Made by a program: the position numbers and the translations under genes. This document shows, piece by piece, positions 22,292 to 31,229 of a DNA stretch of 64,000 nucleotides; position 1 is the first letter of the stretch, and each line of letters opens with the position of its first letter. Origin of the DNA: Mycobacteroides immunogenum (GTDB lineage: Bacteria; Actinomycetota; Actinomycetes; Mycobacteriales; Mycobacteriaceae); assembly GCF_001605725.1 (NCBI RefSeq), contig NZ_CP011530.1, positions 3,472,001 through 3,536,000 of the forward strand, in the 5' to 3' direction. The notes beneath the pieces were generated by a model, which saw nothing but the letters and a program-made list of their open reading frames with translations, had not been told where the DNA came from and did not search any database.

Positions 22292-22570
22292 CTATCGCTC
22301 GCTAAACCCGGAGATGGGCTCGCCGGGCTCCTGCCAGCTATCGACCACGAGATCTACGCGACCTGGTGTTTCACCGCTGTTCAACATGGCCAGCAGCCGT
22401 TCACACGGCGCCTTGCCACCCCGCGCGACCACGTGTACCCGGCCATCGCGCGTGTTCGCGGCATATCCGGTCAGGCCGAGTTCAAGGGCGCGGGACCGCA
22501 CCCACCACCGAAACCCGACCCCCTGAACGTGGCCGTGCACCCAGGCGGAGAGGCGGACCTCAGGACTCAA
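22292..22570 (-). CDS. acyP: Acylphosphatase
   Basis: A 92-residue enzyme that hydrolyses acyl phosphates. The signature [16 protein letters not shown] supplies the catalytic Arg, and [15 protein letters not shown] the catalytic Asn. It begins at TTG (22570), 11 nt inside the end of the OsmC-like gene; no ATG or GTG is available before the signature. Order OsmC-acyP-smc is as in M. tuberculosis (Rv2923c-Rv2922A-Rv2922c). Confidence 0.92.
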   Translation of the reverse strand: MSPEVRLSAWVHGHVQGVGFRWWVRSRALELGLTGYAANTRDGRVHVVARGGKAPCERLLAMLNSGETPGRVDLVVDSWQEPGEPISGFSER

Positions 22571-22964
22571 TACTGAAGTTCACCTCGGCTCCGGCCTTCA
22601 GGGTGCGGCCGACGGTGCACACCTGGTCGATGGCGCGCTCCACCACCGTCAACACTCGGTCACGCTCCTGGGGTGTCAGCCCGCTCAGATCGATGACCAT
22701 TTTCTCGTCGAGCACCGGGTAACGCTCCTGCTCCCGATCGGCAGGGCCACTGACATCAATGCGTACCTGGTAATCCTCACCGAGACGGCGCGCGAGAGGC
22801 TGATCGCTGGACATTCCGCTACAGGCCGCGAGGGCGATCTTGAGCAGCTCACCGGGGGTGAAGACCCCGTCCACTGTCTCCGATCCGATCAGCACTTCCG
22901 CGCCTCGAGAGCTGTGCCCCGTGTAGCGCCGATTGCCCGTACGCTCTACCCATAATGACGTCAC
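22560..22964 (-). CDS. OsmC/Ohr family protein (Rv2923c-type)
   Basis: A 134-residue thiol peroxidase-like protein for organic hydroperoxide defence. It begins LWVERTGNRRYTGHSSRGAE, and the central TPGELLKIALAACSGMSSD and QVCTVGRTLKAG segments hold the two conserved cysteines of the family. GTG at 22964 matches the family N-terminus; a TAGCAT hexamer 7 nt upstream indicates leaderless initiation. The start overlaps that of the divergent secreted-protein gene by 10 nt in the palindrome TGACGTCA. Confidence 0.88.
   Translation of the reverse strand: MTSLWVERTGNRRYTGHSSRGAEVLIGSETVDGVFTPGELLKIALAACSGMSSDQPLARRLGEDYQVRIDVSGPADREQERYPVLDEKMVIDLSGLTPQERDRVLTVVERAIDQVCTVGRTLKAGAEVNFSIES
22940..22945 (+). 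promoter_or_regulatory. Possible -10 hexamer of small secreted protein gene
   Basis: TACGCT lies 9 nt before the ATG at 22955. Spacing is slightly long for a leaderless start but there is no Shine-Dalgarno. It is inside the coding region of the divergent OsmC-like gene. Confidence 0.3.
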
Positions 22965-23398
22965 GCCCGCAATGCTATGTAATCGCCGCCTGCACAGCCG
23001 CGGCGACTTTCTGTGCTTCATTTTTCTGGGCGCCAACTGCCGCGGCAGAACCGATAGTGGCGCTAGAGTCACTGTTGCTGCGTCCGTACAGCGAGGTACG
23101 GGCGCAGTTGTTGTCTGGTTCCTGGGCTCCCCGCATCGAGGAGCTGGTGTACATCCCACCCGGCGACCCCAAGATCGTGCCGACGTCCGCCATGCGACAA
23201 ACCTTCACAGTGGTCGATACCTGCTTCACCAAGCGGATCACCCCGATGGGTATCTATCTTCTCCTGGCCTCACCGGAAAGCGTCGAGAAGGTCGGCGCCG
23301 ATAACTTCCGGGCCACCTACGGACAGCTGGTGCCCAAGTACCGCCCCGGTTGCGATCCCGACGTACAACAGATCGACCTCGGTCGCCCACCGTTCTGA
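22955..23398 (+). CDS. Small secreted protein of unknown function
   Basis: A 147-residue protein with a signal peptide (about residues 1-31, ending APTAAA) and a mature part with two cysteines (VVDTCFTKR, RPGCDPDVQ) that could form a disulfide. I do not recognise the family. It is convergent with kdpE (4-nt gap) and divergent from the OsmC-like gene with overlapping start codons. It may be a mycobacterial cell-envelope protein; no function is claimed. Confidence 0.7.
   Translation: MTSRPQCYVIAACTAAATFCASFFWAPTAAAEPIVALESLLLRPYSEVRAQLLSGSWAPRIEELVYIPPGDPKIVPTSAMRQTFTVVDTCFTKRITPMGIYLLLASPESVEKVGADNFRATYGQLVPKYRPGCDPDVQQIDLGRPPF
22972..22977 (-). promoter_or_regulatory. Putative leaderless -10 hexamer of OsmC-like gene
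   Basis: TAGCAT (minus strand) ends 7 nt before the GTG at 22964. It lies inside the coding region of the divergent secreted-protein gene. Confidence 0.5.
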
Positions 23399-23402
23399 CG
23401 GG

Positions 23403-24077
23403 TCACTCCTGGAAGCGGTAGCCCATACCGGCTTCGGTGAGCAGATGCTTGGGGTGCGCCGGATCGATTTCCAGCTTACGCCGCAACTGCGCGAGATATA
23501 CACGCAGATAATGAGTTTCGGAGCTGTATGCCGGACCCCACACTTCGTGTAGCAACTCCTTCTGCCCCACCAGTTTCCCGCGATTACGCACCAGCACTGC
23601 CAGCATCGACCATTCGGTGGGCGTCAGGTGTACCTCTCTGCCATCACGGATCACCTTGTGCGAGGACAGATCTACGTCAAAAGTCTCGGTATGGACCACC
23701 GGTTCAGTACTGTCGGGTGTGCCACGGCGCACCGCGGCCCGCAGCCTGGCCAGGAACTCGTCCATGCCAAAAGGTTTGGTGACGTAATCGTCGGCACCCG
23801 CGTCGAGCGCCTCTACCTTGTCCGCGGAATCAGTGCGTGCCGAGAGCACGATGACCGGCACCTCGGTCCAGCCCCGCAACCCAGCCAACACCTCGGTGCC
23901 GTCCATATCGGGCAGTCCGAGGTCCAGAATGACCACTTCGGGCTGAGTCTCGGCAGCTGCCCGCAGCGCACCCGCGCCCGACGACGCTGTCACCACCTCG
24001 TAGCCGCGCGCCGACAGGTTAATGCGCATGGCGCGCAGAATCTGCGGCTCGTCGTCCACCACCAGTACCCGCGTCAC
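23403..24077 (-). CDS. kdpE: Response regulator KdpE
   Basis: A 224-residue OmpR/PhoB-class regulator. Receiver domain: VLVVDDEPQ start, phospho-acceptor Asp in VVILDLGLPDMDG (about residue 52), Lys in YVTKPFG. C-terminal winged helix ends with LRRKLEIDPAHPKHLLTEAGMGYRF. It activates kdp transcription when K+ is low or turgor falls. Its GTG start overlaps the kdpD stop (GTGA), so both are translated together. Confidence 0.95.
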   Translation of the reverse strand: MTRVLVVDDEPQILRAMRINLSARGYEVVTASSGAGALRAAAETQPEVVILDLGLPDMDGTEVLAGLRGWTEVPVIVLSARTDSADKVEALDAGADDYVTKPFGMDEFLARLRAAVRRGTPDSTEPVVHTETFDVDLSSHKVIRDGREVHLTPTEWSMLAVLVRNRGKLVGQKELLHEVWGPAYSSETHYLRVYLAQLRRKLEIDPAHPKHLLTEAGMGYRFQE

Positions 24078-26563
24078 CGGATTCCCCCGACAGGAGAGTA
24101 ACCAGCACTGGGTAGATCGACGATCATGGTCAGACCGCCGCCGGCCGTGTCGGTCGCGTTCACCGTGCCCTCCATCGCTTCCACAAAACCCTTAACTACC
24201 GAAAGACCAAGCCCCACACCGACAGTGTTGTCGCGATCGCCGAGTCGCTGGAAGGCATCGAAGGCCGCGCCACGCTTGGACGCCTCTAACCCCTTCCCAT
24301 GATCGGCGACGATCACCAACGTGCGGTCATCCACCTCTTCGTGGCTCACCCGCACGTCTCCCTGTGAGTATCGCAGCGCATTGTCGACAAGGTTGGCCAA
24401 CACACGTTCCAGCAGACCCGGATCTGCCTGCACCACGGCACCACCCAAGTCCAGGTGCACCCGTTTGCGATCGTTCTCGGTGGCGCCCAGCAGGGCACGC
24501 TGGGCAATTTCCTCCACGTAGACCGGCACCGCTCGGGGCTTGACGACGCCGGCGGCCAGCCGCGAGGAATCCAGCAGATTGCCCACCAGCGCGGTGAGCT
24601 GATCGGCCGATTCCTCCACGGTGGCAAGCAGTTCGGCGGTGTCCTCCGGCGAGAACTCGATATCGGGGCTGCGCAGGCTCGACACCGCCGCCTTGACCGC
24701 GGCAAGCGGTGTGCGCAGATCATGACTGACCGCCGAGAGCAGCGCCCGGCGCAGCCGGTCCGCCTCGGCCAGCGCGGAGGCCTGTGACGCCTCCTCGGCC
24801 AGGCGCGCGGAACGAACCAGGCCGACGGCGGTTCCGGCCACCACCTGCAGCACCCGTGCATCACTGGACGGCACCGGTGGCCCGTTGAGCGCCAGCGCGT
24901 ACGCACCGTCATCGACCCGGAACACCGAATCGGCCTCCGACTCGCGGGTGGACGGGTTCTCCCCCACGCTGGCCACGGCCGGCCCCTCCGCGCACAGCAG
25001 GCTCACCGCGGTCTGGTTGTAGGTGGTCCGCACTCGTTCCAATAGTGCGGACAAATCCGAATTCACCAGTACCCCGCCGGCGAAGAGCGCCAACAGTTCC
25101 GCCTCGCGGGAGGCGCGCCGGGCCTGCCGCGCCCGGGTAGCGGCCGCATCGACCAAGGCCGCGACGGCGACCGCGGTCACCATCATCATCAAGATGGTCA
25201 GCGCGTTGTCGGTCTCGCCGATCGTGAAGCTGTACCGGGGTGCCACGAACAGAAAGTTGAGCAGCAGGCCGGAGATGACTGCGGACACCAATGCGGTCGA
25301 GACACCGCCAAGAAGTGAAACAGCCAGCACCGCAATGAGAAAAAGGGCGCTCTTACTGCCCACCCCGAGTGCGGTGTCGAAGAAATGGATGAACAACGCG
25401 GTGGCCGGCGGCACCAGAATCGCGGCCAGCCAGTTGATGACCAGTCGCTTGCGTCCGTCCTGCGGCACCGACCAGTTGCGCAACCGTCCCGAGGTGTGCC
25501 CATGCGTCACCATGTGGACGTCGATGGCACCCGAATCCCGGATGACGGCGGCCGCCACGCCCTCGTCAAGAATCCGTGCCCACCGCGATCGGCGCGAGGT
25601 CCCGAGCACCAACTGGGTCGCGTTGACGCCTCGGGCGAAGTCCAGCAGGGTCTGCGGCACATCATCGCCGGTGACTGCTTGCACCGAGGCTCCAATATCG
25701 TTGGCCAGCCGCCGGACCCGCGTCATGACCGCCGTGGACGCACCCACCAAACCGTCGCCGCGCACCACGTGGACAACCAGGAGCTCGGCACTCGACTTGG
25801 CCGCGATACGGCTTGCCCGGCGCACCAAGGTCTCCGATTCCGGACCGCCGGTGACCGCCACGACCACCCGCTCGCGCGCCTCCCAGGTCTTGGTGATCCT
25901 ATTGTCGGACCGATACTTGGCCAGCGCCGCGTCCACCTGATCGGCCAGCCACAACAGCGCCAGCTCGCGCAGCGCAGTCAGGTTGCCCGTGCGAAAGTAG
26001 TTGCTCAGCGCCGAGCCCACCTTCTCGGGCGCGTAGACATTTCCGTGAACCATTCGGCGCCGCAAGGCCTCCGGCGTGATATCGACGAGCTCGACCTGTT
26101 CGGCGCGGCGCACCACGGCATCGGGCACGGTCTCACGCTGCACGATCCCGGTGATCTGTTCGACGACATCGTTCAGGCTCTCCAGGTGCTGCACGTTGAT
26201 AGTGGTCAGCACGTCGATGCCGGCGTCGAGTATTTCGTCGATATCCTGCCAACGCTTGGCATTTCGGCTGCCCGGCACGTTGGTGTGTGCCATCTCGTCG
26301 ATGAGCACCAGGGCGGGCTTACGCGCGAGCACCTCGTCCACGTCCAGCTCGTACATGATGGCGCCGCGGTACATCATCTCCTTGGGCGGGATGATCTCCA
26401 GCCCATCGAGCAACTCGGCGGTCTTACTGCGGCCGTGGGTCTCCACGACCGCGGCGACCACATCGGTGCCGCGGCCGGCGCGGCGGTGTGCCTCATTGAG
26501 CATGGCAAAGGTCTTGCCTACACCGGGTGCGGCCCCCAGGTAGATGCGCAAGGTCCCCCGCAT
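24074..26563 (-). CDS. kdpD: Sensor histidine kinase KdpD
   Basis: A full-length 829-residue KdpD. Domains in order: KdpD N-terminal ATP-binding domain with GAAPGVGKT (residues 10-18) and LIDEMAHTN; universal-stress-like domain with VLGTSRRSRW; DUF4118 four-helix membrane region (about 390-490); GAF-like region; HisKA with the phospho-His in SAVSHDLRTPLAA (about 600); HATPase with DHGKGLE and GLGLSVVKGF. It senses K+ and, in other bacteria, c-di-AMP via the stress-like domain. 10 nt after kdpC. Confidence 0.95.
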   Translation of the reverse strand: MRGTLRIYLGAAPGVGKTFAMLNEAHRRAGRGTDVVAAVVETHGRSKTAELLDGLEIIPPKEMMYRGAIMYELDVDEVLARKPALVLIDEMAHTNVPGSRNAKRWQDIDEILDAGIDVLTTINVQHLESLNDVVEQITGIVQRETVPDAVVRRAEQVELVDITPEALRRRMVHGNVYAPEKVGSALSNYFRTGNLTALRELALLWLADQVDAALAKYRSDNRITKTWEARERVVVAVTGGPESETLVRRASRIAAKSSAELLVVHVVRGDGLVGASTAVMTRVRRLANDIGASVQAVTGDDVPQTLLDFARGVNATQLVLGTSRRSRWARILDEGVAAAVIRDSGAIDVHMVTHGHTSGRLRNWSVPQDGRKRLVINWLAAILVPPATALFIHFFDTALGVGSKSALFLIAVLAVSLLGGVSTALVSAVISGLLLNFLFVAPRYSFTIGETDNALTILMMMVTAVAVAALVDAAATRARQARRASREAELLALFAGGVLVNSDLSALLERVRTTYNQTAVSLLCAEGPAVASVGENPSTRESEADSVFRVDDGAYALALNGPPVPSSDARVLQVVAGTAVGLVRSARLAEEASQASALAEADRLRRALLSAVSHDLRTPLAAVKAAVSSLRSPDIEFSPEDTAELLATVEESADQLTALVGNLLDSSRLAAGVVKPRAVPVYVEEIAQRALLGATENDRKRVHLDLGGAVVQADPGLLERVLANLVDNALRYSQGDVRVSHEEVDDRTLVIVADHGKGLEASKRGAAFDAFQRLGDRDNTVGVGLGLSVVKGFVEAMEGTVNATDTAGGGLTMIVDLPSAGYSPVGGIR

Positions 26564-26573
26564 GCAGTCTCCT

Positions 26574-27209
26574 TCATGAGCAGTTAGGGGCCGTAAGACC
26601 CAGGGCCGCGTTCAACGTTGGTACGTTGACGCGCGGTACTCCCAGGATGCCCCATTGACGCGATGCGGTGTGGTCATTGACGAGCTGTGTCACCCGCTGC
26701 GGGCTCAGGCCATTGGCGGCGGCCACTCTCCGAATCTGCAGTGCCGCGTATTCGGGACTGATGTCGGGGTCAAGACCGGAACCCGAGCCGGTTACCGCGT
26801 CGGCCGGAACCCGAGCCGGATTGACATTCTCACGCTTGGCAATTGCTTCACGCCGCTCGTCAACAAATGACTTCAGAAGGTCGCTGTTGGGCCCCTGGTT
26901 CGTCGGAGATCCCGCGGCGGGATCGCCGACGGCGAAGGGATCCTTGTCCGATACCGATCCCACGAGCCGGGTATGGAAGAACGGATCGGCTCCGCCGTCC
27001 GCCGCCTTCGGATCGACGCCGATGATGCCGGATCCAATGACACAGCCCTTCTTATCCGTGATCGGCGATCCCTCGGCGGAAGACGTGTCGATACGGGAAA
27101 CCAGCCACACCGCCGCCGGATATCCGACGCCGAGCACCGCGGTCAGTGCCAACAACACCGCAAGGCCCGCGACACATTGCCGTAGCCACGCAATAGTGAT
27201 CTTTCCCAT
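26574..27209 (-). CDS. kdpC: K+-transporting ATPase subunit KdpC
   Basis: A 211-residue single-span membrane subunit that assists ATP binding by KdpB. The N-terminal helix (about residues 12-34) is followed by conserved motifs: GSxxIG as GSGIIGVD, FHTRLVGS, PAGSPTNQGPNS, SGSGLDPDISP and the C-terminal RVNVPTLNAAL. Length is normal. 7 nt after kdpB. Confidence 0.95.
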   Translation of the reverse strand: MGKITIAWLRQCVAGLAVLLALTAVLGVGYPAAVWLVSRIDTSSAEGSPITDKKGCVIGSGIIGVDPKAADGGADPFFHTRLVGSVSDKDPFAVGDPAAGSPTNQGPNSDLLKSFVDERREAIAKRENVNPARVPADAVTGSGSGLDPDISPEYAALQIRRVAAANGLSPQRVTQLVNDHTASRQWGILGVPRVNVPTLNAALGLTAPNCS

Positions 27210-27216
27210 CTCTCAC

Positions 27217-29280
27217 TCACCCAATTCCCGGTATGAACCGAATCACCAAGTCGATCAACCAAATTCCGATGAACGGCACGACAACGCCACCCAGGCCGTA
27301 AACAAGCAGGTTTCGGCGCAACAGCTCACCTGCGCCCACCGGACGGTATTGAACGCCCTTGAGCGCCAGCGGCACCAGCGCGATGATGATGAGCGCGTTG
27401 AAGATCACGGCGGACAGGATCGCCGACGTGGGAGTGGCCAACCGCATGATGTTCAGCGCGTCCAGCTGGGGATAGATGCCGGTGAACATCGCGGGAAGGA
27501 TCGCGAAGTACTTCGCGAGATCATTGGCCAGAGAGAACGTGGTCAACGCTCCGCGTGTGATCAGGAGCTGTTTTCCGATGGCCACCACATCGATCAGCTT
27601 GGTGGGGTCGGAGTCCAGGTCCACCATGTTGCCGGCTTCTTTGGCCGCGGAGGTTCCCGTGTTCATCGCCACCCCCACATCGGCCTGCGCCAGTGCGGGA
27701 GCATCGTTGGTTCCGTCTCCCGTCATGGCGACCAGCCGGCCGGCCTTCTGCTCGTTGCGCAAGAGCTCCAGCTTGTCCTCCGGCGTGGCCTCGGCGACGA
27801 AATCGTCCACACCCGCCTCTGAAGCAATCTGCTTGGCGGTCAACGGGTTATCGCCGGTAATCATGATGGTCTTGATACCCATGGCGCGCAGCTGCTCAAA
27901 TCGCTCCGCCATACCAGGCTTAACCACATCAGATAGCCGAATGACCCCGAGCAGACGGGCACCGGCGGCGTCCTTCTCTGCCACCACCAACGGGGTGCCG
28001 CCTTCGCTCGCGATCTGATTGGCCTCCCGGCGAACCGCCACCACCACCGGGTCGTCGGCCTCCGTACCGATGGCTCCGACAGAATCGCTTGCCACCCAAT
28101 TGAACACGGCATCGGAAGCACCCTTGCGGATCTGCCGTCCATCGATTGTGTCGATACCACTCATCCTGGTGGCCGCGGTGAAGGCGACGAACTCACCCTC
28201 GACATCCTCACCCGCACCTGCGAGTTCAACGATGCTACGGCCCTCGGGGGTCTCGTCGGCAAGACTCGATGCCCGCGCCGCCGCCGCGATGGTGGCGTCG
28301 TCCACCCCCGGCGCCGCCACGAACGCAGTCGCCTGCCGGTTACCGAAGGTGATGGTGCCCGTCTTATCCATCAAGAGTGTGTCGATATCGCCGGCGGCCT
28401 CTACCGCACGCCCGGACTTGGCCAACACATTCTTCTGCACCAACCGGTCCATGCCCGCGATACCGATCGCCGACATCAACGCGCCGATGGTGGTCGGGAT
28501 GAGGCATACCAGCAATGCGATCAAGTTGATCGGGTCTTGTTGCTTACCGCCGTAGTTCCCCATCGGCCCCAGTGCGACGACGGCCAACAGGAAAATGATG
28601 GTGAGCGATGCCAGCAGGATGTTGAGTGCTATCTCGTTCGGCGTCTTCTGCCGCGACGCACCCTCGACCAGCGCGATCATCCGATCCACGAACGATTCAC
28701 CGGGCGCGGCCGTGATCTGCACGACGATGCGGTCCGAGAGCACCGTGGTGCCACCGGTGACGGCACAGCGGTCACCGCCGGATTCGCGGACCACGGGCGC
28801 CGATTCGCCGGTGATAGCCGACTCGTCGACGGTGGCAATACCTTCGACGACATCGCCGTCACCCGGGATCACCTGATTGGCCTCCACGACCACCCGGTCG
28901 CCGGGCCGCAGGCTGCTGCCGGGCACTTCTTCCTCGTGCTCGTGACCGTCGCCGTCACCAACCAGCTTGCGCGCCATCGTGTCCCGTTTGACCTCACGCA
29001 GGCTTGCCGCCTGCGCCTTGCCCCGGCCCTCGGCAACGGCCTCCGCCAAGTTGGCGAAGACCACGGTGAACCACAGCCATGCCGTCACCGACCACGAGAA
29101 CACCGACGAGTGCAGAATCGCCAGCACCGTGGTGGCGATCGAACCTACCCAGACGACGAACATGACGGGATTGCGGGCCATATGCCGTGGATCGACCTTG
29201 CGCACAGCCAACGGCAATGCCTTGATCAGCTGCTTCGGGTCGAAGACACCCGACGCAACAACTGTCTTCTTGGCAGACAT
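27217..29280 (-). CDS. kdpB: K+-transporting P-type ATPase catalytic subunit KdpB
   Basis: A 687-residue P-type ATPase. The phosphorylated Asp lies in [12 protein letters not shown] (about residue 300), the actuator loop in AITGESAPV, the hinge in [13 protein letters not shown] and [18 protein letters not shown]. It drives K+ import through KdpA. Its ATG directly abuts the kdpA stop codon (TAGATG). Confidence 0.97.
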   Translation of the reverse strand: MSAKKTVVASGVFDPKQLIKALPLAVRKVDPRHMARNPVMFVVWVGSIATTVLAILHSSVFSWSVTAWLWFTVVFANLAEAVAEGRGKAQAASLREVKRDTMARKLVGDGDGHEHEEEVPGSSLRPGDRVVVEANQVIPGDGDVVEGIATVDESAITGESAPVVRESGGDRCAVTGGTTVLSDRIVVQITAAPGESFVDRMIALVEGASRQKTPNEIALNILLASLTIIFLLAVVALGPMGNYGGKQQDPINLIALLVCLIPTTIGALMSAIGIAGMDRLVQKNVLAKSGRAVEAAGDIDTLLMDKTGTITFGNRQATAFVAAPGVDDATIAAAARASSLADETPEGRSIVELAGAGEDVEGEFVAFTAATRMSGIDTIDGRQIRKGASDAVFNWVASDSVGAIGTEADDPVVVAVRREANQIASEGGTPLVVAEKDAAGARLLGVIRLSDVVKPGMAERFEQLRAMGIKTIMITGDNPLTAKQIASEAGVDDFVAEATPEDKLELLRNEQKAGRLVAMTGDGTNDAPALAQADVGVAMNTGTSAAKEAGNMVDLDSDPTKLIDVVAIGKQLLITRGALTTFSLANDLAKYFAILPAMFTGIYPQLDALNIMRLATPTSAILSAVIFNALIIIALVPLALKGVQYRPVGAGELLRRNLLVYGLGGVVVPFIGIWLIDLVIRFIPGIG

Positions 29281-30966
29281 CTACAGCACCGCCTCGGCGA
29301 TCGGTCCCAGCGCCAGCGCCGGGAAGAAGGTCAATGCGGCCACCAAAAGAACTGTGCCGGCGTGCAGTCCGGCGAACATGGGGCCATGGGTATGCAGGGT
29401 CCCGGCGGAAACCGGGGTTCTCTTCTGGGCGGCCAGCGAACCGGCCAGGGCCAGCGTGAAGATGATCGGCAAGAACCTGCCGAGGACCATCGCGACTCCG
29501 AGCGAGGCCTGGAACCAGTGGCTGGTCACGGTGAGCCCGCCGAACGCGCTGCCGTTGTTGTTGGCAGCAGAGGCATAGGCGTAGAGGACTTCGGAGAATC
29601 CATGGATGGATTGCGGACTACCCGGATCCCCGCTGTTGCCTTGGTATCCCGGCGTCGTGGAGAGCGCAATGGCGATACCACTGCCGATAAGCACCAGCGC
29701 GGGCATGACCAGCACGGACAGGGCGGCCATCGTCATCTCGCGGCGCCCGATCTTTTTGCCCAGGAATTCCGGAGTGCGGCCCACCAACAGACCACCGACG
29801 AACACGGCGATGATCGCAAGGATCAAGATGCCGTACATCCCCGTTCCGACACCTCCCGGCGCGATCTCGCCAAAAAGCATGTTCAGGATGAGCGCGCCGC
29901 CGCCCGCAGCCGAGAAGCTGTCATGCGCCGCATTCACTGCGCCCGTGGAGGTTCCGGTGGTGCTGACGGCGAACAGGGTGGTGGCCGGAATGCCGAACCG
30001 AACCTCCTTGCCCTCCATCATGGCGCCCGCCGCCTGCGCGGCAATACCGCGCGGGCTCGATTCGGCCCAGGTGACGAAGGCCAGCAGGCCGGCCCACAGG
30101 AACACCATCACCGACAAGATGGTGATGCCCTGCCGCTGGTCGCCCACCATCGTCGAGTAGGTGCGGGTCAACGAGACCGGGATGATCAGGATCGCCAGGA
30201 TTTCCACGATGTTCGACAGCGGTGTGGGGTTCTCGAACGGATGCGCCGAGTTGGCTCCCAGAATCCCGCCGCCGTTGGTGCCGAGTTCCTTGATGGCTTC
30301 CTGCGAGGCGACCGGAGCCAGGGCCACATGCTGGCTGGCGCCATCGAGCGCGGTGGCATCGAAGTGGGTGTGCACGGACTGAATAACGCCCTGCGACAAC
30401 AAGATGAGTGCGACCAGGAACGAAAGGGGCAGCAGGATGCGCAAGTTCCCCCGCACCAGGTCCACCCAGAAGTTGCCCAGCTCACCGGAGGTGCTGACAC
30501 GCACGATCCCGCGGATGAAAGCGATGGCGACGGCCAAACCGACACCGGCTGAGACGAAGTTCTGCACCGCGAGCCCGACCATTTGAGTCAGGTTGCTCAT
30601 GGTGCTCTCGGGCACATAGGACTGCCAGTTGGTGTTGGTGACAAACGAGGTCGCGGTGTTGAACGCCACCGCAGGACTCACGCCGTCCAGGTCACCGGAG
30701 AGTGGCAATACTCCCTGTGCGCGTTGCAGCACGTAGAGGAAGAGCACGCTCACGAACGAGAACCCGAGCAACGACAGGGTGTAGCCGACCCAGGTCTGCT
30801 CGGTCTCCGGGCTCACCCGGCCGACGCGGTAGATGAGGCGCTCGGCGAACGAGTGTTTGATGACCGTGAACACGCGCGCCATGTAGTCCCCCAAGGGGAC
30901 GTAGGCGATGGCGAGCACGATGAGTACGAAGCCGATCTGAAGACCGGCTGCCACAGCTGGATTCAC
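29281..30966 (-). CDS. kdpA: K+-transporting ATPase K+-channel subunit KdpA
   Basis: A 561-residue membrane protein of the Trk/channel superfamily with about ten helices and four degenerate P-loops, for example TSFVTNTNWQSY and LGTNGGGILGANSAHPFENP. It selects K+ for the Kdp pump. GTG start at 30966, 2 nt after kdpF. Confidence 0.97.
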   Translation of the reverse strand: MNPAVAAGLQIGFVLIVLAIAYVPLGDYMARVFTVIKHSFAERLIYRVGRVSPETEQTWVGYTLSLLGFSFVSVLFLYVLQRAQGVLPLSGDLDGVSPAVAFNTATSFVTNTNWQSYVPESTMSNLTQMVGLAVQNFVSAGVGLAVAIAFIRGIVRVSTSGELGNFWVDLVRGNLRILLPLSFLVALILLSQGVIQSVHTHFDATALDGASQHVALAPVASQEAIKELGTNGGGILGANSAHPFENPTPLSNIVEILAILIIPVSLTRTYSTMVGDQRQGITILSVMVFLWAGLLAFVTWAESSPRGIAAQAAGAMMEGKEVRFGIPATTLFAVSTTGTSTGAVNAAHDSFSAAGGGALILNMLFGEIAPGGVGTGMYGILILAIIAVFVGGLLVGRTPEFLGKKIGRREMTMAALSVLVMPALVLIGSGIAIALSTTPGYQGNSGDPGSPQSIHGFSEVLYAYASAANNNGSAFGGLTVTSHWFQASLGVAMVLGRFLPIIFTLALAGSLAAQKRTPVSAGTLHTHGPMFAGLHAGTVLLVAALTFFPALALGPIAEAVL

Positions 30967-30968
30967 CG

Positions 30969-31064
30969 TCAGAACCTTTCCGGGTCGAGCAGCGCGACGA
31001 CCAGATAGATCACCAGGAGTGCCGACAGAACGATCAGCACGATGCTTGTCACGGTGCCGGTCAT
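30969..31064 (-). CDS. kdpF: KdpF small membrane subunit
   Basis: A 31-residue peptide: short N-terminus, one hydrophobic helix (IVLIVLSALLVIYLVVALL) and the family ending DPERF. KdpF is a lipid-like stabiliser of the KdpABC complex. The ATG overlaps the stop of the small upstream membrane ORF (ATGA) and the stop is 2 nt before kdpA. Confidence 0.88.
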   Translation of the reverse strand: MTGTVTSIVLIVLSALLVIYLVVALLDPERF

Positions 31065-31168
31065 CGGGACTGCAACCCCCGCACGGTGGCGACGCACGCG
31101 GCGAACAACACCACGGTCAGGACGAGGTACCAGAAATCAGTCACGGCCAAGATCATGGTCCCGGCCAT
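31061..31168 (-). CDS. 35-residue membrane ORF leading the kdp operon
   Basis: Encodes a short peptide with a helix around DFWYLVLTVVLFAACVATV and a basic C-terminus (VRGLQSR). The stop codon overlaps the kdpF ATG as ATGA, which suggests translational coupling. Similar small ORFs with a Tyr-Leu-helix-VRGxE/Q ending are found before kdpF in other actinobacteria, to my knowledge without assigned function. It may be an extra stabilising or regulatory subunit of the Kdp complex. ATG at 31168 or 31156. Confidence 0.6.
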   Translation of the reverse strand: MAGTMILAVTDFWYLVLTVVLFAACVATVRGLQSR

Positions 31169-31193
31169 GGGCCCTACCTGCGTTCTTTACGAC

Positions 31194-31225
31194 CCCTTGA
31201 CGCCCTCATATGGGGCCCTTGACGC
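31194..31225 (-). promoter_or_regulatory. Direct repeat in kdp promoter, candidate KdpE site
   Basis: Two identical 10-mers, GCGTCAAGGG on the minus strand (31225-31216 and 31203-31194), lie exactly 22 nt apart, two DNA turns. OmpR-class regulators such as KdpE bind direct repeats of this geometry. The repeat sits in the 61-bp gap between the mutM stop and the first kdp ORF. Binding by KdpE is inferred. Confidence 0.5.
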
Positions 31226-31229
31226 GCTA

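Noticed and set aside
20184..22526. 780-codon plus-strand frame antisense to smc
   Set aside because: It mirrors the SMC coiled-coil codons, has no domain and no start signal; SMC is complete on the minus strand.
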